A stretch of 64,000 nucleotides of DNA from an uncultured Bacteroidales bacterium (GCA_946413585.1 CAMKLG010000001.1:1-64000); one strand, 5' to 3'. Positions 19,201-26,895 are shown, counted from the first letter of the stretch. Made by a program: numbers and translations. The notes: generated by a model from the letters alone, not told the origin.

Positions 19201-19331
19201 ACTGAATCAATTTGTGAAGCCGGCGGCGCAGGACATGGATAGGGCGTACACGGTCCCGTCACCTGCGCCTCCACGCATGCCACCCCCGCACACAATAACA
19301 AAAAAACTAATATCTTTTTCACAACATTCAT
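10248..19331 (-). CDS. Giant T9SS type B surface protein with about 27 Ig-like repeats
   Basis: 3027 residues. Signal peptide (about 1-22, cleaved after VEA). Residues about 210-340 look CUB-like (GDTLFIYDNED, PITLRMQSD), about 343-420 fibronectin type III-like (TALLTWHAAEG...). From about 585 to 2770 I count roughly 27 tandem units of 70-90 residues with the same plan: DTVCxGD near the start, SGA..Y.WsxG in the middle, VSPxxTTxYsVTxTDxxGC, and an end such as VxVxPLP; each has two Cys positioned to form a disulfide. Two SprB-like repeats (about 2770-2920) precede the CHU_C/gliding-motility C-terminal domain (FPNSITPSNEDGINDYF, then IEVFIYNRWG), the T9SS type B export signal. Predicted to be secreted through the outer membrane and surface-attached, as an adhesin-like stalk. 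The ligand is unknown. Confidence 0.9.
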   Translation of the reverse strand: MNVVKKILVFLLLCAGVACVEAQVTGPCTPYPCPAPPASQIDSVIHFFSPILFDETIHVYDENNNHLEDEDYDYQGDTLYVHCGWIYKFYVEAGAIYEWNTDISHGNVPTIGSNQFRTKITLFYDDFASSGIVSSEAVNTLESIDGCDAAGLAWKANYTGVVGIMVTRGDDSLDVDGGFCACNNDDIWLRYDKLANPRTNEYIVWGRYGTTDTLPCDDQTHYIYDSGSNAVRKNASGDYSNNENGYLVLYPGDPTSKLKLWGSCKLQDGDTLFIYDNEDLSTVFPNLPPSDTIIVGQQQLGSEQNPFFISRYPGEPITLRMQSDSSCTMTGLVIQAKCCLNPGLPTELQGSMTSDTTALLTWHAAEGNEILYNWSLYSADSIFITNGSTRDTTQLVSGLNPNACYFFTISVRSACSMEDATGDDGMDVVYSNTFCYPYFVTLGDRVVDFGFNTDTLYVPEGAYIDSSNHVNVIIHESQMRVCYGQSANICYNFPENVHLFREMTWRSGYQIDSVVPRPIDTSYTVNDTNVYVTYADTNDIADCFVTPPLYENGYVMLDVWTEGFSLTRAILHIIVDTLPEVYITVNNEDVSDYTACQNTPSIYFTAHGANTYIWTDSLGQLLPQQSVPQQPNAQLLASFYQDNVYYVEGTNFYGCKGRDTIRTHVNFLPNLHYNSHDTICLGDSVWLHVSGVENYTWVRKDTVRWEISYIHYYPSGNTGVNPSALIQQMRDTASEDGIYRVIGLPCILNLHPDTLYITAAQLYDTAYLDSVIVPVSCTYRFGYLATVDTMRIENHIEAQGTMDSLLVFPRKSTDYVVFGTDTNGCSSNGQAMIHVEVLPHPTILDTTSSSIVCAQDTVTLSATVLMDGNYSFRWTREGDSTVLGTGTTFQFVPDSSTTIYFSVSHLNGCDTTVAFPVLVYPRPNIELHASPDTVCPGQSSTLTMSGSGITDWHWDDSTRSMPRVVTPESNSIYYVEASDAYGCTTTEYVSLYIHPVPEPERISNDNICLGAYDTVVLSGNATHYHWLDNDLAHNDFGDSLFVSPTVTTDYAVAYDNVYGCWDTARFTIFVYAFPQPQITPDATICRGDSILLTASGGANIQWDDAQHSTTPSILVSPEDTTSYSVMVYDYLECSSTASVTVNVIPYFDLSITAPLDTVCPNTVVTLTANGGAGYIWNGNPSMTAPSIQLQIDSTMVISLSADNPATNCSRTVYDTIVVVPFPEFHFEALRDTICSGDTLTITLVGNAASYLWSNGFNATTLVVSPTESVTYSVTAYSEYQCETTHDFSVEVNALPEDFTINVENHLCYGDSLAVNVTPVLNNVQYVWNYPNIPLNAYNFYYTPLLDVEQDYVDTLTLAVVDERGCRRVRDTLITVYALPRDQIFGPPYVCRGDTLHLHASGQYIYSWYDPIGMDQAHNDTVWDVPSSNVTYSLEARNEHFCKVILTKEVALMELPSVIISTNGQTQFCSNEYYTLTASGASTYVWDDGQTGASILAQPLNQTSYSVTGTDAYGCKGNHTVLLNVHAAPELSLQVLPLDTICALDTFTVHAEGLFTHILWNTGDTTYSITRSDLIHSTYFSATIYEEHEGIQCHTTDSVLVRVYPVPQLNVSTNTSPICANDTGVIVVSGADSYLWLPHPHLHAQEGPMAIIYPERSTVSYVDTFIVQGFLNGFNCRSVLAVPFLVDSLPDLHIDLVASGTSVCLNDTVTLVARGGVTHFWYLADEPHTLLGTGPTLTVSPEVTTRYMLRGINIKGCVDTTYYTVNVNGHPELSLSVSDAAVCYGFPTQLSATSSATLFSWSHASTLDDASSSTPVALPLETTTYKVTVTDAVTGCETTDSTTIIVHPSPVVNSNAPHAACAEESFSISLSGAEQYMWFEDELETPFHEGVSLVTNPMSVPEAFYQVIGTDQYGCRDTLPITINVYPLPEISSQISAPGFLCNDGNQFIGLTVVSNVNNTLYQWSSYPADYSMSYDQNIAFVSPDTTTMYVIDGYYMIDGVVCHAYDTAIVVVYPKPVVTALVYPEVPCDNIEITLSATGASQYMWFLNNQLVATGNEITVMSEVGARYVVAGTDSNHCISRDTLVVNAVHEPPVDTIIGAPSTCAYVPIVLRTSGNNHCVWAPEAGLSDISDSSVTVTVSESTTFSVTITNEHGCRDTLYYPLTVYPLPELVLPNDTVLCEDDEFTFRVSGATYYEWEDGTTNDFRTVYPSLNTTAYSVTGTNQFGCQAADSFLVTVYPAFDLHIVATRDTFCIEDNAVTLTAYGAGDNYQWSTGSRDSIITVYPTATTTYTLTAFNISAGCLSSISREIVRMENPLGQISPSQPFLCLNDAEELSIPLASGETVVWNTGETTSSIVVSPQDTTTYSTVVTNAFGCQTMSSYQVNVLPIPQVNILQSDSVLCYGQIVTLSAIGDADMYQWSTGEVGNSIIINHVTNEDFYVTGYYSSLCHRSDTAHVTIHPLPSGLITGPSAYMCPGDSATLQLSSSNVNCVWLPAEDVVQSNGGIAIVKPAVTKPFTAVMTNEYGCVDSTHITVYVFEPLPLQITADTVLCYGSGVDITVAGSWNYLWNDGFQGNSQYVTPTQTTTYTVSSVDLNNCVTTVSTTVTVQPDYALVLYHDKDTICVGDSVTLWYMGALDQHFWSTGSTAESITVAPMNDAIYSIWTYNQSTNCAKNVFDTIVVLQYPAFMLSTANVVCAGDTLAVRAFSDYAFDYTWSSSPEGSLVSEPDSAEVWVSPQVTTTYIYHATNHFCTLTDSVVVEVAPLPVITVDVILNETCLQNNGSVSVVGLSEYPPLNYYWSTGEQGASVIQNLSAGLYALTVTDALGCSNSLSDIEVVNIPPPEVNVINAFGSINGGDGVIDIDIPNYYGSYTVSWYFNSLDNYLPMYEGLTSINDLDSGYYYVVVTDGACSVTEQIFITHDYFGQGNIYFPNSITPSNEDGINDYFQLYYVGTDIRDIEVFIYNRWGSMLFQSSDPHFKWKGEIRDRSWDDSSGSKVYHQNVYNVLIRYRDARGTKHEIATILVVL

Positions 19332-19519
19332 AAACGTCTTCTATCGTTTCATCGCCCACTCATCGCCCATTCATCGTCATCCGTCGTCATCCGCCGTCAT
19401 CGTCCTAGGGCTCGCTAACGCTCACCCTAGGCTGATATGTGACACCCCTACAGGGCTTTCAAGGAATTATGTTTTAATATATGGGGGCTTTTCGTTATAA
19501 ACTGCTAACTGCTAACTTA
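19332..19519. repeat. TCATCG repeat array and REP-like palindromes between two surface-protein genes
   Basis: 19332-19403 holds repeated TCATCG/CGTCATCC units like those at 10149-10247. It is followed by a hairpin CCTAGGG (19404-19410) - 14-nt loop - CCCTAGG (19425-19431) and a second small hairpin with CCCCTACAGGGC (about 19444-19455), then ACTGCTAACTGCTAAC. The paired hairpins resemble REP-type elements mobilised by RAYT (REP-associated tyrosine) transposases, but no such transposase is in the window. No promoter box for the giant gene was found here. Confidence 0.55.
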
Positions 19520-22192
19520 TTACAGCACCGTCACTGACCCTCGATACACAAACTGCTTCCCATCCAAATTCTTCACGCGGATTACCCAGACGTACACGTC
19601 GGTGACGTGCGCTTTCTCTCCGTACCACTTGAAATTCATGTCGTTACTCCAATAAATCAGCTCGCCCCAACGATCGTAAATCTCAATCTCAAAATCGGTG
19701 AGGAAGCGGTGGACGTAAGCGGGCAAGGAGAGGTAGTCGTTGAGACCGTCTGCTTTCGAAGGAGATATGGCATTGGGCATGAAAATGTTGAACTCACAAG
19801 TGGGCACCGTGTAATGCTCGGAAGCCTGACACTCTCCCTCCGTAACGGTCACCGTATATAATCCCGGTTGGGTAACCGTGATGAACGGTGAAGTCTCTCC
19901 CGTACTCCATATATACTCCTCATAATCTGTTTCCGCTGTCAAAATCAGCTCACCGTACTCGCAGAAATCCTCCCCGGAGGTCACAATCTCCACCTCGGGC
20001 ACCTCTATTTCCAAATGCATAGTCACGATGCTGTCGCAACCATTCGCATCCTCCAACGTCTGAAGATAATCGCCCGTCTCCACATACGTATGACCATTCC
20101 ATGTGTACTGATTACAAGCGGTTTTGTTGAATTCCGCTCGAACACTGTCTCGAACGGTGAGTTCGAGAATGAGCAAACTGTCGCAACCGCCTTCTTCCGG
20201 GGTCAGGTGAACTGTATCCATCAAAGTCCTGATTTCCAACGTACTGTCAGCAGGAAAATGGAAAAGACCGCCAAAACCGTTGTACGCTTCCCCGTAGCAC
20301 ACCTCATCGTAAACGGTGTGTTGTTTCACGCTGTCTAGAATCGTCAATTCGAGCGTCACCATGCTGTCGCAACCGAACATCGACTCTTGCAGTACCATCG
20401 AATCTGTCACAGTACCCAACTCGCCCGTGAGATCAGCATCTATGTGGAAACCATAGCCTTCATACTCCACCCCCGGACAAACCGTGTCTCTGACCGTCGT
20501 CTGCAACGACGGGTGCACCTCAATCCAAATAGAATCGGAGAAACTTTCCACCAAACAGTTACGCGAGTCATTGCCGACAACCCTGTACAAACCCGTGTTT
20601 TCAGGCATGATATTCGCCAAAAATTGAGGATCCGACTCATCCGAAAAACCATTCGGACCATACACTTTCAGTTGATTCACATCCACGGTGTCAAATGCGA
20701 AATGGATAGTATCGCCCTGGCAGTAGTCAGAATGGACCAAACCAGTGTCCCAGGACAATTTGCTGGACGTGGAGTAGTCGCTGAAATAACTGATGGAGCA
20801 ATCATCGTAAGAGTTACTTGATGGCTGATGAAAGTCAATAACACCGAGATGGAATTTGCCCAAAGAATTGGTAATGCGAATAGAAGAAGCCGTATTCAGC
20901 GAAGTGATTTCTTTCCGGCAATATTTGTAGCTGATGGTTCCGGGTATCATTTTCCAGTCATTCTCTGTCAGATAATTGCTTTGCCCATTGATCAGGAATC
21001 CGCTGATAAATTGTTGTTTACAAAGCAATGTTAGATAAATGTGCTTCACATGGGAGCTACCCTGTGGGTGAGGAAGCGGCATGTAAGAAGCCTGCGTGGA
21101 ACCCGTGCAATAGACATGCGGGAGCAACGTGCCCCCCAACTCATTGCCCGCGCCGGTAACCTGAAACACGAGAACGGGCTTGGTGGAATATACGAAAATC
21201 GGGTTATTGTTCGTGAAATGGTAACTGCGTTTGGCACCTCTGTTCAAATTCGCGTATTCCGTCTGGGTCACGGTAGTGCTCGTGGCACTGGCGTAACTGT
21301 AAACCACCACATCCGTAGCGTCTTCCAAAGCAAAAATGAAGGCATAGTCACTCAAACCTTGTGAACCATTCGTATTATTGGCAGTCGAGGGCGATGGCAC
21401 TACAATATATTCTGTACCAGCCAGTTCTTCTGGAATAATTTGGTCAGCCACCAAGTCTTGATTGCTACCGTTCGGCGTTGCGGAATCGTCTGACACATCC
21501 ACGACAATAGGTTTCGTGGAAGTCACCACGGTACCGCAAAGGTGTCCACTGCCCGACTGCTGTGACGACGCGAAACTATACACCTGTCCCTTATTCAGAG
21601 TCACCGTAAACGGAGTATTAGCAGGATGCGTGCCGCCGTACAAGGCGACGGAAGGGGTAATCGTAACCGACGTATTATTCTCTGTTGCAATCACTTCCAC
21701 ACTATTTCGTGCATCATTATACAGGGTGGCATTTGTGAATTGATACTGCATAGGAATAAAAAATTGCTTTCCCAATGCATTGGATCCTTTCAAAGCATAA
21801 ATCTCACTATTGTTGCTTTGCACAGCAATATAAGCGTTCACTTTGGCCGTGGAATGAATATACAAACCGTAATTGGAGGTCTGATTCTGATTACACTCAA
21901 AATCGGCTATATTCGACAGATTATCCTGATCACCGCCCACAATTTGGTGATAATGAGACGAATTAGCCGGCACCGTGAAAGTTCCTACAACCGCATTTCC
22001 GGCAGCTGGTTTGGTAATGGTGATCGTGGCAGGACTGTCCATTGTCGTCACGCACAGTTTAATGGGCCGTCCGGCATGATTATGTGTGATGTGCGGCACC
22101 GCAAACCAAAACGCCGTATCCACCTGCGAAAACACGGCTGTACAAGACAATATACAGACAATCGGCAATAAAATGCTTTTGAAAATTTTCAT
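19520..22192 (-). CDS. T9SS type B secreted protein with IgGFc-binding-like N-terminal domain
   Basis: 890 residues from the ATG at 22192, chosen because the signal peptide MKIFKSILLPIVCILSC...AVFSQ starts there; the longer frame begins upstream of the promoter box. The N-terminal about 450 residues match the IgGFc-binding-protein N-terminal domain found in bacterial surface proteins (TAFWFAVPHITHNHAGRPI, TMDSPATITITKPA, DQIIPEELAGTEYIV, VLVFQVTGAGNELGGTLLPH). Three repeats with GCDSxVTLEL-type ends follow (about 555-735), then one Ig-like repeat and the type B T9SS C-terminal domain (FMPNAISPSKADGLNDYL, FEIEIYDRWGELIYWSND). Likely surface-exposed; IgG or mucin binding is not implied by homology alone. 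It lies just upstream of the giant gene on the same strand. Confidence 0.88.
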   Translation of the reverse strand: MKIFKSILLPIVCILSCTAVFSQVDTAFWFAVPHITHNHAGRPIKLCVTTMDSPATITITKPAAGNAVVGTFTVPANSSHYHQIVGGDQDNLSNIADFECNQNQTSNYGLYIHSTAKVNAYIAVQSNNSEIYALKGSNALGKQFFIPMQYQFTNATLYNDARNSVEVIATENNTSVTITPSVALYGGTHPANTPFTVTLNKGQVYSFASSQQSGSGHLCGTVVTSTKPIVVDVSDDSATPNGSNQDLVADQIIPEELAGTEYIVVPSPSTANNTNGSQGLSDYAFIFALEDATDVVVYSYASATSTTVTQTEYANLNRGAKRSYHFTNNNPIFVYSTKPVLVFQVTGAGNELGGTLLPHVYCTGSTQASYMPLPHPQGSSHVKHIYLTLLCKQQFISGFLINGQSNYLTENDWKMIPGTISYKYCRKEITSLNTASSIRITNSLGKFHLGVIDFHQPSSNSYDDCSISYFSDYSTSSKLSWDTGLVHSDYCQGDTIHFAFDTVDVNQLKVYGPNGFSDESDPQFLANIMPENTGLYRVVGNDSRNCLVESFSDSIWIEVHPSLQTTVRDTVCPGVEYEGYGFHIDADLTGELGTVTDSMVLQESMFGCDSMVTLELTILDSVKQHTVYDEVCYGEAYNGFGGLFHFPADSTLEIRTLMDTVHLTPEEGGCDSLLILELTVRDSVRAEFNKTACNQYTWNGHTYVETGDYLQTLEDANGCDSIVTMHLEIEVPEVEIVTSGEDFCEYGELILTAETDYEEYIWSTGETSPFITVTQPGLYTVTVTEGECQASEHYTVPTCEFNIFMPNAISPSKADGLNDYLSLPAYVHRFLTDFEIEIYDRWGELIYWSNDMNFKWYGEKAHVTDVYVWVIRVKNLDGKQFVYRGSVTVL

Positions 22193-22219
22193 AAAAAAAC
22201 GTTCAAGAATAACGAGCCG

Positions 22220-22227
22220 CAAATATA
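22220..22227 (-). promoter_or_regulatory. -7 promoter box of the IgGFc-like gene
   Basis: Minus-strand TATATTTG, 28 nt ahead of the ATG at 22192 and back to back with the glyA promoter. Confidence 0.45.
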
Positions 22228-22253
22228 TGATTTTTTTGTATGTGAAAAAAGTG

Positions 22254-22261
22254 TATGTTTG
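22254..22261 (+). promoter_or_regulatory. -7 promoter box of glyA
   Basis: TATGTTTG within the extended string AAAAAAGTGTATGTTTGC, which is closely similar to the strings ahead of tRNA-Pro and the MORN gene; 55 nt before the glyA ATG. Confidence 0.5.
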
Positions 22262-22316
22262 CATTTTCTAAGAGAAAAACTCAAAGCATTTATAATCAAT
22301 TATTTAGTATAAAAGT

Positions 22317-23597
22317 ATGAAAAGAGACGAACAAATTTTCAATCTTATTCAACAGGAGCGCGCGCGCCAAACCAATGGCATCGAACTGATTGCTTCTGAG
22401 AACTTTGTGAGCGACCAGGTGATGGAAGCCATGGGTTCTGTGATGACCAACAAATATGCAGAAGGTTACCCTGGCAAACGTTACTATGGTGGTTGCCAAA
22501 TCGTGGACCAATCCGAGCAATTGGCTATTGACCGCGTGAAGGAACTTTTCGGATGCGAATGGGCAAACGTACAACCCCACTCTGGTGCACAGGCCAACAT
22601 GGCAGTCTTGATGGCTTGCCTGCAACCGGGCGACAAATTCATGGGTCTTGACCTCAACCACGGCGGTCACCTTTCCCATGGTTCCCCAGTGAACTCTTCT
22701 GGTATTCTCTATCATCCTGTGGCTTATCAGGTGGACGAAGAGACGGGTTGCATCAACTATGACACGATGGAAGAGGTTGCTCTCCGCGAGAAACCGAAGT
22801 TGATCATCGGCGGTGCTTCCGCCTACAGCCGCGACTGGGATTGGGCACGCATGCGCCAGATCGCCGACAAAGTCGGTGCCATCCTGATGGCGGACATCTC
22901 CCACCCTGCCGGCCTCATCGCCAAGGGTCTCCTCAACAACGCCGTGGCCCACTGCCACATCGTGACCACCACCACCCACAAGACCCTCCGCGGACCTCGC
23001 GGCGGTCTGATCATGCTGGGCAAGGACTTCGAGAACCCGTGGGGCAAGACCACCCCGAAGGGCGTCGTGAAGATGATGTCCCAAATCCTCGACTCCTCCG
23101 TGTTCCCGGGCTGCCAGGGCGGTCCTCTGGAGCACGTCATCGCCGCCAAGGCCGTCGCTTTCGGCGAGGCTCTGACCGACGACTACGCTCAATACGTCAA
23201 GCAAGTGAAGCTTAACGCCAACGCCATGGCCAACGCTTTCGTGGAAAGAGGTTACAAGGTGATTTCCAACGGCACCGACAACCACCTCATGCTCATCGAC
23301 TTGAGAAAGAAATTCCCCGAAATGACCGGTAAAGTGGCCGAGAACACCCTCGTGAAGGCCGACATCACCATCAACAAGAACATGGTGCCGTTCGACACCC
23401 GTTCCGCTTTCCAGACCTCCGGCATCCGCGTGGGTACGCCCGCCATCACCACCCGCGGCCTGAAAGAGAACGACATGCCCGTCATCGTGGAGATGATCGA
23501 CAACGTGCTCTGCGACGTCGAGAACGAGGAACTCATCGCCAAGACCCGCAAGACGGTCAACGACATGATGCACGACCGTCCGCTCTTCGCTTGGTAA
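22317..23597 (+). CDS. glyA: Serine hydroxymethyltransferase
   Basis: 426 residues, normal family length. PLP enzyme that interconverts serine + tetrahydrofolate with glycine + 5,10-methylene-tetrahydrofolate, the main source of one-carbon units. Motifs: [10 protein letters not shown], the substrate/cofactor segment [38 protein letters not shown], and the PLP-lysine motif [14 protein letters not shown]. It is monocistronic, flanked by a strong bidirectional terminator. Its 5' third uses more T-ending codons than the very G/C-biased rest of the gene. Confidence 0.97.
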   Translation: MKRDEQIFNLIQQERARQTNGIELIASENFVSDQVMEAMGSVMTNKYAEGYPGKRYYGGCQIVDQSEQLAIDRVKELFGCEWANVQPHSGAQANMAVLMACLQPGDKFMGLDLNHGGHLSHGSPVNSSGILYHPVAYQVDEETGCINYDTMEEVALREKPKLIIGGASAYSRDWDWARMRQIADKVGAILMADISHPAGLIAKGLLNNAVAHCHIVTTTTHKTLRGPRGGLIMLGKDFENPWGKTTPKGVVKMMSQILDSSVFPGCQGGPLEHVIAAKAVAFGEALTDDYAQYVKQVKLNANAMANAFVERGYKVISNGTDNHLMLIDLRKKFPEMTGKVAENTLVKADITINKNMVPFDTRSAFQTSGIRVGTPAITTRGLKENDMPVIVEMIDNVLCDVENEELIAKTRKTVNDMMHDRPLFAW

Positions 23598-23650
23598 TCA
23601 ACGTTTCCCTATCTATAGAGACGCAAAATATTGCATCTCACCGAATACAA

Positions 23651-23686
23651 AAAAGCCCCGAAATTTTGGGGCTTTTCTTTTTTTTG
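23651..23686. terminator. Bidirectional terminator between glyA and the barrel gene
   Basis: Perfect stem AAAAGCCCC (23651-23659) / GGGGCTTTT (23668-23676) with an 8-nt loop; T-rich on the plus strand and T-rich on the minus strand as well, so it can end both convergent transcripts. Confidence 0.8.
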
Positions 23687-23701
23687 GACTTTGACTCCAT
23701 C

Positions 23702-25135
23702 TCATTTGTCTTCTTTCGGCTTTTTCGGATTTTTCTCCCTCCAATTCTTGAAATGACCCCAGTTGAAAACAACACCTGCGGTGGCGGTCAGCTGGGAAGA
23801 ATCCTTGAAAGACAGCAGGGATACTATATTCTGGGTTCCCGCATAAACATTCAGATAACCGAGATTCAAACCTATAGCAAAGCCCAAGTTGTCAAAGGAT
23901 TTACGTTGCATCGTATAAGCCACACAGATATCGATAATGTCAAAGAAACTACCATCGTAAGCAATAGTAAAGGATGGTTGAACATAGCGGCTGGCAAAAC
24001 GGAATTGCACGGCTGCACTAACCGTATGGTGCTTGGCGAACTCGTAGTCCCCTTGGGCCACCACTCTCACAGGTGTTGCCGTGACATACGATTTTGTCGG
24101 CCCCACCTCCAACGGAAAATAATAGGCAAGAGTATCCAGATAATCCCCAATCTTTCCACCGTCAATCAGATACTGGATGTCATCTTGTGTCATTCCCCCA
24201 AATACCAGACTGCCATCTTCGTAAAAACGGCCGGCATCATACAGCACACTCTGCATCTGCGTGGTATTGGTCTTCCAATTGATAAAGCCCAAATCCAAGA
24301 CACTAAATGACACGTTGAATGCGGGCAGCGGTTTAAACGTGAATCCCAAATCAATTCCAGCTCCTGGATTCTTGAATAGATTATCCATGATATCACCCGC
24401 ATTCATAGCATAATCGAAAGAGAAGCCGTTGTCCCTATCGAAAGTCAAGGAATAAGGGATAATGGCGGCAGCTTTGACCAGGGCGTCGTACTGCATGGCA
24501 AGACCGTAATTCTGAGGGTCGGTGGTCAAAAGCACAGACACTTTGTCGGCGCGCAGGTTGGCCATACCGAACAGCACTTTGGGACGTACACCCCACGACA
24601 TGCGGTCGTTGATTTTATGCCGGATGCTAACCCCAATTTCCTGATAGGCACTCACATTCGCGCTGATATTCATATCTGCAGGATCGTCCACGTATGCCAT
24701 ATTCCCATATACTGGCAACCCGAACAATGCCTTGGAATATCGAATATCCGCATTAAAACGCAGCCGATAGTCCATCGTGATGAAAAACTTCTTTTTCACA
24801 CGGAAGCCAAAACCCAGCAATTCCATGGAAGAGATCGCACCCACGTAGTTATTCTTGGATAGGCTATTCGCGAAACGAGTAGCTGTCAGCGTGGTCGGAT
24901 ATCCCTCATTATCTGTCGCAAAAAGGTTGTTGTAACGGATAGAGCCAAGGTTTCCACCCACGTGCACCTGACCACCAGGAATACTCACATATCCATCGTA
25001 TATGGTTTCGCAAGAAGGAGTGTCAAAATTCCGGAAGGGCGATGTACGCATAAAATGGAACACGTCAAGGTTTTGTCCGTACGTGGCAACGATTCCGTTC
25101 AATATTACCGCTAAAATGACTAAATATCTCTTCAT
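23702..25135 (-). CDS. Outer-membrane beta-barrel protein (DUF5723-like)
   Basis: 477 residues from MKRYLVILAVILNG, which starts a clear signal peptide ending ATYGQ; the upstream in-frame ATG (25156) overlaps the preceding stop and adds no signal features. The mature protein has alternating amphipathic strands (for example FITMDYRLRFNADIRYS, VSAAVQFRFASRYVQPSFTIAYD, NLGFAIGLNLGYLNVYAGTQN), as in the DUF5723 family of Bacteroidetes outer-membrane barrels. The end is lysine-rich (KNPKKPKEDK) rather than an aromatic C-terminus. It is translationally coupled to the lipoprotein gene upstream, so the two probably act together in the outer membrane. Confidence 0.72.
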   Translation of the reverse strand: MKRYLVILAVILNGIVATYGQNLDVFHFMRTSPFRNFDTPSCETIYDGYVSIPGGQVHVGGNLGSIRYNNLFATDNEGYPTTLTATRFANSLSKNNYVGAISSMELLGFGFRVKKKFFITMDYRLRFNADIRYSKALFGLPVYGNMAYVDDPADMNISANVSAYQEIGVSIRHKINDRMSWGVRPKVLFGMANLRADKVSVLLTTDPQNYGLAMQYDALVKAAAIIPYSLTFDRDNGFSFDYAMNAGDIMDNLFKNPGAGIDLGFTFKPLPAFNVSFSVLDLGFINWKTNTTQMQSVLYDAGRFYEDGSLVFGGMTQDDIQYLIDGGKIGDYLDTLAYYFPLEVGPTKSYVTATPVRVVAQGDYEFAKHHTVSAAVQFRFASRYVQPSFTIAYDGSFFDIIDICVAYTMQRKSFDNLGFAIGLNLGYLNVYAGTQNIVSLLSFKDSSQLTATAGVVFNWGHFKNWREKNPKKPKEDK

Positions 25136-25145
25136 AATCTTCGAT

Positions 25146-26762
25146 TTATGGTTCATGATTCACTAAGGCATTCACATCCATATTAAACTTGACCGAAAGC
25201 TGGACGCCCAACTTCTGGTCCGACTTGATATAGACGGGAGCGTTGTCATTATATACGGTTGCTCGTAGAATAATATTGTCACACGAGAGCATTTCTTGCA
25301 CGGCCCTCAAATCCTCGCGAGAGGCGAAGAGTTCTGATTCACGAGGATGCTCTTCTGTTCCACTCGAAATGATTTGTGGATTCATGAAGAGACTGTCTTT
25401 GACAGTTTGCGTTTGAGAGTCATAGAAATAGACTTGCATGCCGAAATTAAGCGGGATGCCATTGTTGATTCCCAGGCGGACAAACAGATTGGAAAAAGCC
25501 GGTTCGTCAGGAATATCGATATTCCCAATAGGGATAGTGTCTCGGAATACAATATTATCCGTGGTTAAGTGCAACGGCAGCACCACCGTGAAACGAAGAT
25601 GGATGAGCTGATTTTCGGACAGCACCAACTCAGAACCAATACCATTGGGGTTAATCACGGCATCTCCCTTGAGCTTAAAATGCTCGAAGTTAGGGGAAAG
25701 CATGATGGATGTTGCCAATGGCAAGTCCACAGGGGTGAATTGTGAAGTAGCTCCGGGCACATAAATGGTTGCAGGGGTGGTTCTGAGCAAAGAAGACTGC
25801 ACGCCCACACCCGAAAACTCCGCTTTCTCCAATTCAATGACACCGTCCACAGGAAAAGTGTTCATAATCTCGCACTTGATCTGCGGATTTAACAAGGTAA
25901 GTGAACCGGACAAATGGTCCTTCAGAAAATCCAATTCAAAATCCCACTCGTTATCAATCGGCACTGAAAGGGGCGCGAAAGAGCCTCTGATTTCAGAAAA
26001 AAGAATTTGAGAAAGGGAAAGGTTATATGAGAATGAAAGTTCGCTAGGCAATGGTGCGCCGCTTAACGGACAAGAAACCTCCAAATATACCTCCAGGCTA
26101 TTATTGGAAAGGACCAATGAATAACCGCTCAAATCATAAGTATTATGGAGAGTGCCGTTGGAAGAGATTTCATCCACACGGAGCGGTTGTCCCGACGCAT
26201 TCACGATTTGAGGACATGTGGCCACCACATGAACTTGCCTATCAACATTGTATGTGATATTAAACGTGATCAGTCCAGACTTCAAATCGGCACGGTTAAT
26301 CACCACCAAATCAGAAGGGAATGCGACAGGAATCGTATCGCGATACAGCACCTGCATATTACCCGATGGAATGGGCAAATCCATGGAAGGAAACGACGCA
26401 CTTCCAGAAACTTCTATGGGGTTATTGAAATAGGAATCCAAATATTTAGACGCGGAAACGACGGAGTCAACCTCATACTCATAATGGATTTCCAACGTGC
26501 CGTCATTGCCTACCTGGATGAGTTCCGGATTGTCCGCTAACGACAGTATGTCGCCAATGGTGTAGTCTGCATTCATGAGCGGCAACCCCCATGTACCCTC
26601 AGCTTCTACATCATGCAAGCGGGAAAAGTCGAAAGCATGATCACTGTTACAACCCGCGAACAATGCCACTACGACAAAACCCGCTAATAAACGTTTCAAT
26701 TGATAGACTAACATATTACTTGCTTTAATTACGTGATTATTTACCATTTTAATTGTTGACAA
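25146..26762 (-). CDS. Lipoprotein of unknown function
   Basis: 538 residues as the longest frame; internal ATGs at 26747 or 26714 (MLVYQLKRLLAG) are also possible starts. Signal helix LLAGFVVVALFAGC with a clear lipobox Cys. The rest is all-beta in appearance, with repeated Ile/Val/Leu strands and prolines, and no recognisable domain; it ends in a segment describing one repeat-like fold (VQLSVKFNMDVNALVNHEP). The 3' end overlaps the start region of the barrel gene, so they form a two-gene operon driven from the promoter at 26865-26895. Confidence 0.72.
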   Translation of the reverse strand: MSTIKMVNNHVIKASNMLVYQLKRLLAGFVVVALFAGCNSDHAFDFSRLHDVEAEGTWGLPLMNADYTIGDILSLADNPELIQVGNDGTLEIHYEYEVDSVVSASKYLDSYFNNPIEVSGSASFPSMDLPIPSGNMQVLYRDTIPVAFPSDLVVINRADLKSGLITFNITYNVDRQVHVVATCPQIVNASGQPLRVDEISSNGTLHNTYDLSGYSLVLSNNSLEVYLEVSCPLSGAPLPSELSFSYNLSLSQILFSEIRGSFAPLSVPIDNEWDFELDFLKDHLSGSLTLLNPQIKCEIMNTFPVDGVIELEKAEFSGVGVQSSLLRTTPATIYVPGATSQFTPVDLPLATSIMLSPNFEHFKLKGDAVINPNGIGSELVLSENQLIHLRFTVVLPLHLTTDNIVFRDTIPIGNIDIPDEPAFSNLFVRLGINNGIPLNFGMQVYFYDSQTQTVKDSLFMNPQIISSGTEEHPRESELFASREDLRAVQEMLSCDNIILRATVYNDNAPVYIKSDQKLGVQLSVKFNMDVNALVNHEP

Positions 26763-26864
26763 ATCAGAAAATCATTATTTATCAGCAACAACTTGCTATT
26801 CTCTTTTTTCCACCTGTTTTTGCGATGGTATAAATGAATAAACCATTGATGAAAAACATGGCAG

Positions 26865-26895
26865 CAAAAATACAAATTAAAAACTATAAAATCAA
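26865..26895 (-). promoter_or_regulatory. Promoter of the lipoprotein-barrel operon
   Basis: Minus-strand TATTTTTG (26865-26872) and TTG (26893-26895) with a 20-nt spacer, giving a leader of about 100 nt. It separates this pair from the kinase cluster upstream. The 26763-26941 gap otherwise holds only an AT-rich leader. Confidence 0.55.

Noticed and set aside
22296..23573. 425-codon open frame antisense to glyA
   Set aside because: It is a mirror of the G/C-biased codons of glyA; glyA itself matches the family end to end, and the antisense translation shows no recognisable domain.
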